From contig NC_092661.1 of the NCBI RefSeq assembly GCF_032118995.1, positions 15,881,006-15,945,005 on the forward strand: 64,000 nt of DNA. Reading direction: 5' to 3'. The stretch is from Asterias amurensis (Eukaryota; Echinodermata; Asteroidea; Forcipulatida; Asteriidae). Below, piece by piece: positions 9,851-21,587 of this stretch (positions are counted from its first letter, which is position 1; the number at the start of each line of letters is the position of its first letter). The position numbers and the translations under genes were made by a program. The notes below the pieces were generated by a model that ran no database searches, was not told where the DNA came from, and worked only from the letters and a program-made list of their open reading frames with translations.

Positions 9851-11770
9851 TTGTTTTGAGAAATTAACAATAGTCAAATGTATCCATGGAGGAAGAAATA
9901 GCTTTTGAGAATAACGCTAAGATCCGCCACCCAGTGACGCTCATGGCACTTCTACATTATTTATGGAACATATAAAAACAAACTGGGAGACAAACTTTTT
10001 AAAACTAAATTAAATCACTCAGTAAAAAAAAGGGGGGGTCAGCAACCGGCTGACCGTTTACGTAATAATTAATTAGTGATATAGAATCATGGATGAGATG
10101 CCATGGTTAAACACTGAATATTGGTGTCACTATATTAAATCAATCGTAAATAAAACTTTAATACAAATGCAAATGAGCAAAGTAAATAATAATAACCAAA
10201 AGTATATGTGCTAGCTATCTTCAAAAACAAGCTGAAAGATCAAGTATAAACACTATGCACGAAGAAGTTTAGAAAATGGGAAAGGGTCACAAGGTATATA
10301 TGAGCCGAACTATAGAATAGAAAACACGCATTTAAACTTCAAAATATACATGTATACGTAGTTTACCAAATATACCATCCAGAAACGGAACATATCAGGC
10401 TTAAAAATCATAATCATCTAATCATTTCAACTGTTTGCCTTTTCACAAAGATATAGTCGGGGGAATGTTATCTAAAAGTCGTTATAAAACGAGTGGACCG
10501 ATCTTGAAACTACCGTGACATCACGACCCGTGATGATATCTCATTGTCTTCGGGTGCTGAAGTTCTGGAGCTATATAATAAATGTAGTGGGAGAGCTTTC
10601 AACTGTTTTTGAGGTTTACGTTTAGGCCAATCAATGGGATTTCCGATTCGACGAGGACAGTTCTGATGGGTCTACAAGGACGAAGTCCACACAAAGCTCT
10701 AGAACGTTTGATTCAAAATCTACTGAGGATAATAATATAATCATGCCCACAAACCAGGACTTAGTGTATTTTAGGAAACTATTGTCTCAGAACACGGTAC
10801 AGAAATGAACCAATATTTAGGGATAACAAAAGCAAACACCAACATTATTAAGGTTTGCGGTAACGTAATTAATGATAATCTCCAAATGAGTAGTGTTGGT
10901 TCAGAAAAGAACCGCGTTTCAACTCGACGTTCGATCAGAATGCAGTGATGATCGTTTATTTATATATTATTACCTTGATGACCCCACACTAACTGCCGCC
11001 CTCTCTTACCTCGTGATTGGGAAACAGTAAACTTAAAGGAGCTAAATTAATTTAAAGAGCCAAACTTGCACACGTAAAATACAGTAACAACAATAATAGT
11101 TGCACATACTCCGAAATATTTAACTAAGTGTTCGCATAAGGCACTTGGGGTGACACTGGAATGAAAATTAGTCTGCATGATCCCTTTTATAAATTGAGAA
11201 TACAAACTATCGGTGTCATTGTATATACAAAGAACCTGACATGATGGCTTTGATGATGGCCTTGTTGCAGGAGAGTTTTGAGGGCTTAATCTCAACATTT
11301 TTGGCAACACAAGCTGTGCCTTTCTTCAAACAGCGCACACGCTTGCTTTTGAAAGATAACAGTATTAGTAGAGAAGAACATTGAGCAGCTGGTAGGGCAA
11401 ATGTTGTGATCAAACAATACGTGATATACAACACATCTGTGAACATTTGAGTTTACACCGTTGTGTGAGTCTAGAATAATAGTTAAAAAAACATTCATAG
11501 TTTTTAGCATACTATCGAAACCATCCGTTACGTTTTGGAGGATTTCCAGGTAAAGATGTTTTCGAGTATGCTATTTGCATGGGGAATTTACAGAAGAAAG
11601 GATTCTAGTACAAACTTTGTAATCAGATAAGCTTTCATTGAACAATGATGTTGTTTGTTCTTACCGATTCTGTATATTACCTAAGAGTTTACCAAATTAT
11701 TTACAGTGGAATTATGTCCATCTTCAACGAGGATGAGGGCCAGGAGACCATCTTGAGGCTCGACTCACGT
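9851..11770. other. Intergenic or 3' flank of SAMD9-like copy 1
   Basis: No convincing gene. 10856-10950 holds a short match to the 3' end of the Penelope-like family (GAGTAGTGTTGGTTC, AAAAGAACC), in the opposite sense to 56640-56720. The minus-strand frames at 11047-11510 overlap each other, lack recognisable domains and are likely chance frames in the 3' region of the gene. Confidence 0.45.
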
Positions 11771-11887
11771 TTAAAATGCATCGTCTTCAAACGAGTCCTC
11801 CAACTTTACTAAAGCTTCATTCAGATCCGCTTGCGTTTTCGTCAAATTACGAAGGATTTCCTCTCTTTTCCGTTTGGTTTCTTCAGT
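11771..11887 (-). CDS. Copy 1 exon 7: C-terminal coiled coil and stop
   Basis: The acceptor is CAAAACAG (read on the minus strand) and the exon is phase 0. The 38 codons encode a highly charged helix with heptad-like leucines, ending LEDSFEDDAF, then TAA. The same exon in copy 2 ends SFEDDAL, which confirms that it is coding although it is too short to stand out alone. Confidence 0.85.
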   Translation of the reverse strand, partial: TEETKRKREEILRNLTKTQADLNEALVKLEDSFEDDAF

Positions 11888-14800
11888 CTGTTTTGAAAAA
11901 GAAAAATCGAAGTAAGTTTTACTGATATCACTTTATAACCAGAATGTACTTTGGTCATAATTCGCAAGAGAATAATGAAAGGAAAACACCCTCGCTGCAT
12001 TACTTAATCATGTGATTTCAGATGCATAAACAAAAGGCTTCAGCCGAGTCTTTTAATATTTTGGGTGAGAAATTACCACATTCTAAAAACCTACGTTTTC
12101 AGAGGAAGCCGTTTCTCACAATGTTTCGCACCCTCAACACTTGCTCATTACCAAAGAAGTTTTTGTGTACATGTGTGTAAACAATTATTTTGAGTACATA
12201 CCAATAGTGTCCATGTGTCTTAAAAGGAACACGTTGCCTTGGATCGGTCGAGTTGGTCCTTGAAAAGCGTTCTGTAACCGTTTGTTATAAAATCGGTATG
12301 GTTAGAAAGATGTTGTAAAAGTAGAATACAATGATCTACACAAATATGCCTCAAAATTGCGTGGTTTTCTGGTTACCTCGTCGACTAACACGGTCGGTCA
12401 TTTATTGGAGTCAAATTTTTGACTCCCATAAATGGCCGACCGTGTTAGTTCGCGACGTAAAAGGAAAACCGTGCAATTTTCAGTGATACTTGTGTGGATC
12501 ATTATATTCTACTTTTAAAACATCTTTCTAACCACCAGCATTTCATAACAAACGGTTTTAAACGCTTTTAATAGACCAAATCGTCCGATCCAAGGCAACG
12601 TGTTCCTTTAAAAACAACTTTAAAAACCCATTTCTCATATTGAGAGGCCACATTGTTATGGATAAAAGTATTTTCCCATCTGCTGGTGTCTGTAAACAAT
12701 TCTCAGATGGCCTCACTCTTTTGCTCATCATCTTTTAAAGTGTGCGAACAGTGTGCTGAGAACCGCACTGCATGTCGTATGGTAATTCAAAATGACAGTT
12801 TTCCTAAAGAAATGTGACGCCAGTGAGAAGCGTTTATCCTAACTTATAATGTTAGCATCGTTCTTGCATTCGCCCTTAAAGGTCTACCATCAAAAAGACA
12901 GAAGGAAATATTGGGCACGATGATTTCATAGACTTTATAACAGCAAGCAAAATAAGTTGTGGCAAGTTCTCGTTTAGGATTGTTACATGTATTTACCTTG
13001 ATTCCCTGCTTGTCCAATGTCTGTAACTCCATATGCAAGTCCTGGCGTTTTCTCTCCAGCTTGCTGATGCCCAACGAGTCCGATTTTCCAGACCGTCTTG
13101 ACGATTGATCTGACAGAATGTGTTTCGGATAGGCTTCGTGAAAACGCAGTACGGTATCTTCATGTTCATGTCTCTTGTTTTTTGTGGTGACATCATAAGC
13201 GACTGGTCCGACCCAGCTAAACCCTAGATAAAATTCCACCTTCTCTTGGCTGGGAGTGCGTTTCGTATACGGCACGGCTAGCTTGATTTGTATATCCTCC
13301 CCTTTGGGTGACCGGTAGACTAGGTACATGGGACTTATAAGGACACCCTTCAGACGGAGCAACCTTTTCCTGACAAAATCCGAATGCCAAAATGTGCCGT
13401 CTTTATCGTGTTTGTCAAGTTTGTGTTGAGCTGCATGCGGCAATTCACTGATGTGAACGAACACCCTCAGATCTTTACCTTGACCAAGGAAGAAGTATGT
13501 CCGAGGTTTCATGTTATATTTTGCATGGCGTTTCACTCGCTCTTGGCCTTCGTTGTCTCCACGCTTTGTCAATTCAAAAGAATAGTAAGACAAGTCGTTC
13601 CTATCTTTTCTCTCTGATTCGACGCCCTCCAATGGCCATAAGAACATCATCATGAAGAACGGAGGGTAGAAATTGCCATCTCGGTCTCTTTCCTTAAAAA
13701 GGGGTCGAACGAACTTCTGATACACATCGTCAGCTTTCATTATCGGCTTACCCATCGAAGACAGAGCCAGATGAACAAGAATCTGAGTTTTCAAATCAAA
13801 AAAACTGTAATCACTTGAATTCTGCCCTAACAGTTGAAGAGCTTGTAGCAGAGTGTTATCGTTCTTTGCTCGAGCTAGGTCAAAGATATCACGGAACTGG
13901 TCACACTTTAATTGTTTGACTTTGAAACGGCGCTCATCCAATACATTGGTGGGAACCGGGTATCTATAATTACCCGACAGTGAGTCTGCAAAGTATTTCT
14001 CATACAGACTTGTGTACTTTCTCAGGTACTCCTTCACTTCATCCAGTGTCCTTTTAGCCACCTGTGCATGCGAACCGTCTTTGTAATAGGTAGTTATGTC
14101 ATCCATCAAGTTCAGAACATATTCTATTCGGTTCTTAAGCTTGTCAAGTGTGGATTCAAGCTCTGGACTCAAATCAGGTTTGGAGTGTTGGGTTTTGCCT
14201 CCATGGGTTCTCAGTGGTTCCACACACGTGTAAATAACCTTCAGCAGTCTGAAAGCTACGTCAACCACAGCATACAAACCTGTGTATTCCGTTTGCATCT
14301 TCTCTTTGGATACCTCGTAAGAATTACGGAAGACCTTCATAGCTTCGAATGACTTAGATGTGAAATCACGGCAAAGGCCATCTTCCATGACCTGGTGTTC
14401 ATCTAAGAATGGCTGCGAGAGCTTTGTCAAGTATTTCTTAAGGATTCTTCCCTTGGTATCCCAAAAGTAAGCATTCTTTAAATCCAGATTCAACGCTTTA
14501 TCAGCATAAGTGCTTGCTTTACCAAACTCTGACTCTTTGAGATACAATCTAGCAACCTGTTGCGCAACAAAGGGATCATCGAGTATTTCAAACCCGAGTT
14601 TGAGTATATCAATCGCTGCTTGTGATTTGTGAGAGAGTATAATAGCTTCAATGAGATCAGAAAAGTCCGTCTTGGCTTCGTTTGACAGCTTGGTTCTTCG
14701 GATGAGAAGGTCATGGGTTGTTTTAAAGAGGTTTTGTAGACTGTATGACTTGGACTTCAGTAACTCACTCTTTAAAAACTCTACAGTGACGTCAAACCGG

Positions 14801-17800
14801 GATTGATTCCCGTTCTGCTGCATAATTTGACCCAGAACCTCTTCTGCTATGTTTTTATGGAAAATTTTTATTCCGTTGTTCTGCCTTAACACCATGATAT
14901 TGAATGATGGGGAAACCATTTTTTCCCAGGGCTGCCGGGGCGACGAGATATGATGAGATCTGCCTCCCAGTCGCATTAAGGGAGAGTTTTTACCCATCAT
15001 TGAGTCACAGCAAGAGATTGGTATTACAGAGTCAGGTCTATAGGAATTCAGGAATGCGCAGTATTTGATGAGCAAAAGTTCGTCATTCTTGACATCAAGA
15101 AGTATCCGCGAGACAACATTTTTTATATAGTCCGTGTTGAATTCTTCCTTCATGACCATGAAAGCTAGGAGATTATCTGGCTTAAACTCCCCAGTCTGTA
15201 ACATCTTTTCCTTGTCTTCCAATTCAGTATACTTTCGCTGAAACCACGCCTTTTCACTTGGGTCCAGTTTATGATACAACGCAACCTCGAGACTGGACTT
15301 GTCTTGGGTAATTTTGAAGGACATCACACTTCGTTTGCAGTGGAGAAGAACACAAACAGCACCGTGTCCCACGTCTATGCCCTTGGACACTTCCTCAAGT
15401 TCTGCTATCAGATCGGTAAGCTCCATATCATCTAGGTTTTCAACAAGTACACAAATGGGAGGAATCTCCTCTGCATCTCGGTTTTCATAACCATATCGTC
15501 GAACCTCCATTACTTGGTTGACAGTGCTGTTGGTAACCTTGTTGATTACGATGCAACGGTGTTCTCTGTGCAGTCCCCAAAACACATGGCGAGCCAAGGT
15601 ACTACCGCCTGCACCAGGTTCATGTAACAAGGTCACTGTGACAATTTTACTGTCATTGAACTTACGACTGTTCAATGGTTTAATCATCTTTTGCAAGAGT
15701 TCGCCAAACCCTTTTCTTTTCAGGACATGCCCGCAGCCTCCGCCGATCAATTTATCGCCCAGGGCAAAGTTCCACCAGTCAACCTTTTCTCCATGGTAAA
15801 AACTTAACTCCTTTCGTTGTGCGAATTTCTCGTAGCCTGGGTTTGATTCGTCCATGTCTGTATTTTCACATTCGTTCTTGTAGATGACTGTTATGTCATT
15901 CCATTCTTCTCTTTGTTTGTCGGAGAGGAAACAGGATGGTCGACCTCCTGGGCAAGGTAGCTCGTGGTCCATAGTTTGGTGTATGCCTTCCATTCGCATC
16001 ATGATACGGTTCATATCTTCCCAGGTCAAACCCACGACACTTATCTGGTTGATTTCTTCTTCAGAGAACCATCTACTCACACCACTTACAAACTTGGCGT
16101 ATGATTTTGGATCCTCAGCAATGCACGTGATGTTCTGCAAGCCTTGAAAGGAAGATGAGATCTTCCTGAAAGTGTCGCAGATAATATCAATCTCATCATC
16201 CGAGAGTATAAGGAACAATAGGACGGCACGGCCTTTAGGTATTACTGACGGTTTTGAGAAGAAAGTGATACACGCCTCGACGTCTCTGCTACGTTCTCTG
16301 TTCCAGTCCTGTAGATTCATTCGAGGAGTTGCAAGACTAGGGTCGTCTTCCCGTCCATTCGTAAAAATCCAGAGTGTTTTTTCAGGAAATTCGATTCTGC
16401 TTGTCAACTCTACATCCGACTCAACGTCTTTAAACAACTCGGGTTGCTGTAATGTGACCATCCGCTCGTCGTGGTAAAGTTTACAAAGGCCATTCACCAG
16501 GGATTTGGAATTAAAGTCCAGCACAGTTACCCATTTAATACCATTGATAAAACCAAACTGTTGAGCAATTGAGGCTTGTTCCAAATCAGTTTTTTCAGAT
16601 GGCATAACGGACTCTGGCGGTTTATTTACAATGAGCACTGGATAGAAGGACTTATCTAGTTCACCGTGTTCATCACCTGTAAGTAGTTTACGAAGCCTGG
16701 GCTCTTCGGCATGCGATTCTTTGGACTGCAGTCTCATCGGCCTGTGTGGTGGCATCTTCTGCTTGCTGAAGGGAACCACAGGAGCCACATCTTTACTTGT
16801 GGATGTCTTGCTTGCTTCAATAAGTGAAACTATTGCAGCCGAGGAACCTTCAGCTCCACTCTCATCATGAATCTGACCAATTTGCTTCTTAACATCGGTT
16901 TCTTTGTCTGAAGTAGATGAAGATGCTGTCTCCTTACTTCTCTTTAATACCTCCGGAGAGATTTCAGTAGTTTTGCAGTCTGATTGAACAGGAATTGAAC
17001 TCGGGGTTTGTGCTGAATGCCCTTCTTCCAATGCAAGCTCATCTTGACTTGTTGTGGGATGCTGGAGGCTGGGATTGATCGGTGTTGTACTCTTTCGATC
17101 GCTGGATATGGGTTGTTGCTTTTGTTTCAATGGGGTGACTCGCTGCTTTGGCCGGACCGATGGTTGGGATTTTTTCTCAGCTTCGTCAAGCGATGTTGGT
17201 TTGCAATGTCCAACAGGTTTTGTAGTGGGACAAGTTTTTCCAGCATCAACTTGCTTCGTGACAGAAGAGCTCTCACTGTGTTTGGATGACGGTTCAATGT
17301 GTTTATCTTTGAATTTGGGAGTTTGTGGATGCGTGGTCGAGGGAGGATTAAACACCTGTGTACTTTCGCTGTGCATTGAATGAGTCTTCTTATTTGGTTT
17401 ATCACGTTGAGTGTCTGTTTCATCTTTGGATGTACCATCGGTGGCTCTTATCGTGACATCAGTAGTCTGGAGAGGGAGCCCTTTACCCTTTTGACCTGAT
17501 TCGTCTCTGTCCACCTTCGTGACTTCTATGTATTTTTCAGGCTGTCTGTTAACGGATTTCAACCAGTCTTCTTTACCGTTTGAGATCAGACGAGACCCTA
17601 TTTTGTCCAAGTTGAAATCTTCCATTAACTGGTCCCGTGTGTAACTCAGCAAGGCCCTGCCATCAAATCCTTCATGGTAAAGTTGTTCAACAGAGTGCTT
17701 CTTTACTCTAATAATATCCAGAAGCCAGTGTTTCACTTGGCCTGCCGTCCAATCTGCCATACGCTCAGGTAACTTCTCCTCGATTGATTCTGAAATTAGA

Positions 17801-20800
17801 TTCAAAACAGTCACTCAAACTCAAGTTTCATGGTGTGAATATGATCATTCGGAGCCCCCTCCCCAATCACGATTTTTTTTTTTTGGGGGGGGGGGGGGTG
17901 GGGGTGGGGGGGGGGGGTTAGCCAATTGGTCTCCACAGCAAATGGTCATTTCTAGGGCCAATTTCATAGAGCTGCTTTAGCAGCAAACGTTGCTTAGAAA
18001 ACTTCCTGCTAAGCAAAAATAGGATACAAATCATTAATGGGACATGTGGAATACCACACGTGGGAACGCAGTTGATCATCTCAATGACAATATTTTGTTA
18101 GCTTGAATGACCAAAAAACCCGGAAATGTTGCCTACTCACCAAACCATTCGCATCCCTTTCTGTAATCACTCTCCATCATCGTCACTTTGAGAGTAATAT
18201 CGTTCTTGGTCTCCGATTCCATCAGTTCATCTGTGATGAGAATTTCTGTGAGTCTTTTGGCGAGCTCTCCAGACTGGTACATAGCCCAGAGCTTATCCAG
18301 ACCTTCTCGGCTGGTTACTTGAGCAATCAATTTGACCGATCCAGGCACAATGTCTGCTAGCTGAGCTGAGACTGTGCGGAGGAAGTTCCTCAGTCCGATC
18401 ATCACTTTGTAATCATTGAACAGTGCTTGTAACATGTCAAGTAGGTGATCAGTCAGTGCTTTATCTATCTCGCCGTGTCTTTGTACATCAGCTGTTATCG
18501 GAATACCTGACAAAAAATTATATTGAAACGGCTATGAGACAGCAGATAATATGTATTTTGTTTCTGTTTGCGTAGTTTATTACTACGCTGTTTCTGGAAC
18601 ACACATTTTCCTCTCTTCCCTGAACAACTGAGGGCGCTGTCGAAATGATGTCACTTCATGGAGGCACTTGTTTCATCCGATAAACTGTTAAACCTCAAAA
18701 ATTGCTTGTAAAACGAAATTGTGACAAAAAAATTATCTGGTTTAATGTCATGAACTGACACACAAACAAATCACTGAAGAAAGAAAAAAAAGTATACAAT
18801 AAAATATCATAAATTCTGTGCATATTTTGTACATAAACTAATTACAACAATGAGATCCTGCAGGACATGACATCACTATTTGCTCAAGAAAATCTAAAAT
18901 CTCCTGAAAATGGCAAAACAGAAAATTGAAAATAGAATGAAATTGGACACTAAGGGTGCACCTCCACGTATTGCATAACAAAACTCATAGACCTTCTAAC
19001 TTACCGAAATTATAAGTGTTACCCGAACTCGGTCCAATTGTACAGACACTTTTATTAAAGTTGAGATTGAATACTGGTTGTTGGTGATATTTGCTTGCTG
19101 GAGGAGAAGGGCTGGATTGTGGAACACTTTCAGCTGAGGAGGCCCCGCTTGGTGTATCTTCTTGTGCCGTTGGCTCAGACTGACAATTAACACTGTCAGC
19201 CGAGGCAGCTCCAGATGGAGGTTCTTCTTGCCGTGGCGACATCTCAGACTGACCACCATGAACTTTCTCACCTTGTCGTGGTGGCGTCGGCTCAGCCTTT
19301 TTCTGCCCTCCTGTTCACAGGGGAAATTTAGAGTGAGAATTGGTTCACCACGGTAAAAACCAACCCACATAAAAGTCTATATAACACATATTCCGCAAAC
19401 AAGGCGTTGTATGTAACGATCTCAAACTGTACACTGTGTATAGGAGTGGCCCCGTCCTCATATTATGGGAAGCAAAGGCCGGCAGCTGCCTGAACTTTAA
19501 CTGCGCAGTGATTGGACGAATTGACACGCGCATTTGTTGTTGTATAACATTGTATAACAAAATGTATAAGATAAGATTATCCAGGTGCTCTGCTGGCAGG
19601 ATGCGTTGTTACCCTTTCTAGCAGCAACGCAGACAGTAGTAAAATATACTGAAGTGAGTGAGTGAGTGATTGAACAAGTTGTTGTTCTTGAAGAATGAAT
19701 AAATCAGTGTTTCATATTGAACAGGATTTGAGTTAGTTTGTTTTCTGTCTGGGTTTGTCTGCAGAGCAAACACACAGGCAGTACACATCAGCATGCATGT
19801 TCATGTAACTCGCACACATTTTGCGAGTTTGGCAGCAACCTATAGGCCTCCGTTAACCTCGCAACATGGTAATCATTCACATCTTGCTGAGACAACGAAG
19901 CAAACAACAACGAAAACACGTCAACCCTCTGTAGTGTATGCAGACTCAGTGATCTATTTATAGAGTATGATGTCATAGTTTAACGCGAGATCTCGTGGTA
20001 CGAGAGCTCTGTAGTTTTGCTTTGTTTTATAACCACGTGAATAGAACCAGAGTATGGACGCACGTTACACTCGTTTCCTTGTCTGTTTATTACCTATTTT
20101 GACGACGTACGAACACAACACCATCAAACAAACATAAACAGCAAAAACAAAATCCCAAACGTTAATTAAAAACACAGGCTTATAGACCTTACCTGATTTA
20201 GGCCTACGTTTCCTACAACCGCCCATCAAACCGGGAACGAGTTGCAGCTCCAAGTTTGCATCACACTCTAAGCCATGGTCCTCCAGTGACAGTGCATCAC
20301 AAAGCTTTATTGGAAAGAGGAACAAAATGAGAGCAAGACATGAACGTTGGAAAACCAAAAACCTATAAAACAACAATTAATTATGTGGTTGGCGGTGTGT
20401 GGGTGTTAACGGATTTGGGTACTTTTTGTATGGACACAAAACACAATGCCACAAATTTACATCAAACTCACGCAGTTTGAAGAAAATGTATGGTAGAAAG
20501 ATTTCCTTATATTTGCTGAGGTACGTGCTGTAGTTTGTTAGAAATGAGTAAAACAAGTCACGAAAATAATATCGTTTCTGGAGACGAAAATTAGTTTAGC
20601 GTGTAAAACGTAATTTCGTGACTCATTTCTCTAAAACTACAGCACCTCAGCAATTTTATGTTACGCTTTCTACTATCTTTATCTTCAAACGGTGTGAGTT
20701 TAATGTAAAATATGTTGACATTGTGTTTTGTGTTACAAAAAGTACCCAAATCCTTTAAAGGCGATGGACACGTTTATTATATCAAAGACCAGTATTCTCA

Positions 20801-21549
20801 CTTGGTGTATACCAACATGTGCATAAAATAACAAGTGAAAATTTAGGCTCAATAGTCAATTGCAAGAGAATAATGAAAGGATAAACACCTTTGTTGCATA
20901 TACGGATGCATAATAAAAAGGCTTCAGCTGATGAAGTATAGAGTGAGAAATTACCTCTTTCAAAAAAAAAACTACGTTCCTTCAGATCAGAGGGGGCCGT
21001 TTTTCACAATGTTTTATGCTATCAACAGTTCCCCATTGCTTGTTACGCAAAAAGTTAAAGCTAGCAATTATTTTGAGTAATTAGTTGTCAAGTGTAGATA
21101 CGCAAGAGAAACAGAAAGAAATGAGGTGCATTTACCAGTAGACCCTTCATGGTGTAAAGATACTGCTTCTCCAGTGGAATTCCTGATTTTTCTTGCAGTA
21201 TTCCTTTCAGGTTGCATATTGATGTGGATGCCAATAGCCGTAGACTGATAGTTTTTGCGACTGAGCTACGAACAAAAATCTGGATTTTCTGATCTGTACT
21301 TGGTCCGGATCTAGAAAGGACATTGAATTGCAATAAAACGATTCATCGTTATAATCAGTGACTATAGAATTGAACGAATAATACAATGCTGTTGGCAATT
21401 CTACAAGCGTAGGCCTAACAGTGCGCTGGGGAGAATGGGTTAAAACCCGCCGTGCGCTTTCGTTTTCTGAAACAACGTCAAACTTTACAAACTTAGCTTC
21501 ACTCATGGCCCTTTTGGCCATAAATGTATATATTTTTTAAAAGACGCAG

Positions 21550-21587
<38 letters not shown>

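Noticed and set aside
11047-11510. Three overlapping minus-strand frames below the stop of copy 1
   Set aside because: They overlap in different frames, have no domain, and lie where the 3' UTR is expected.
13384-17383. Many plus-strand frames opposite the large exon of copy 1 (and minus-strand ones at 43-46 kb opposite copy 2)
   Set aside because: Shadow frames of the SAMD9-like coding sequence. They recur in both copies only because the sense strand is conserved.
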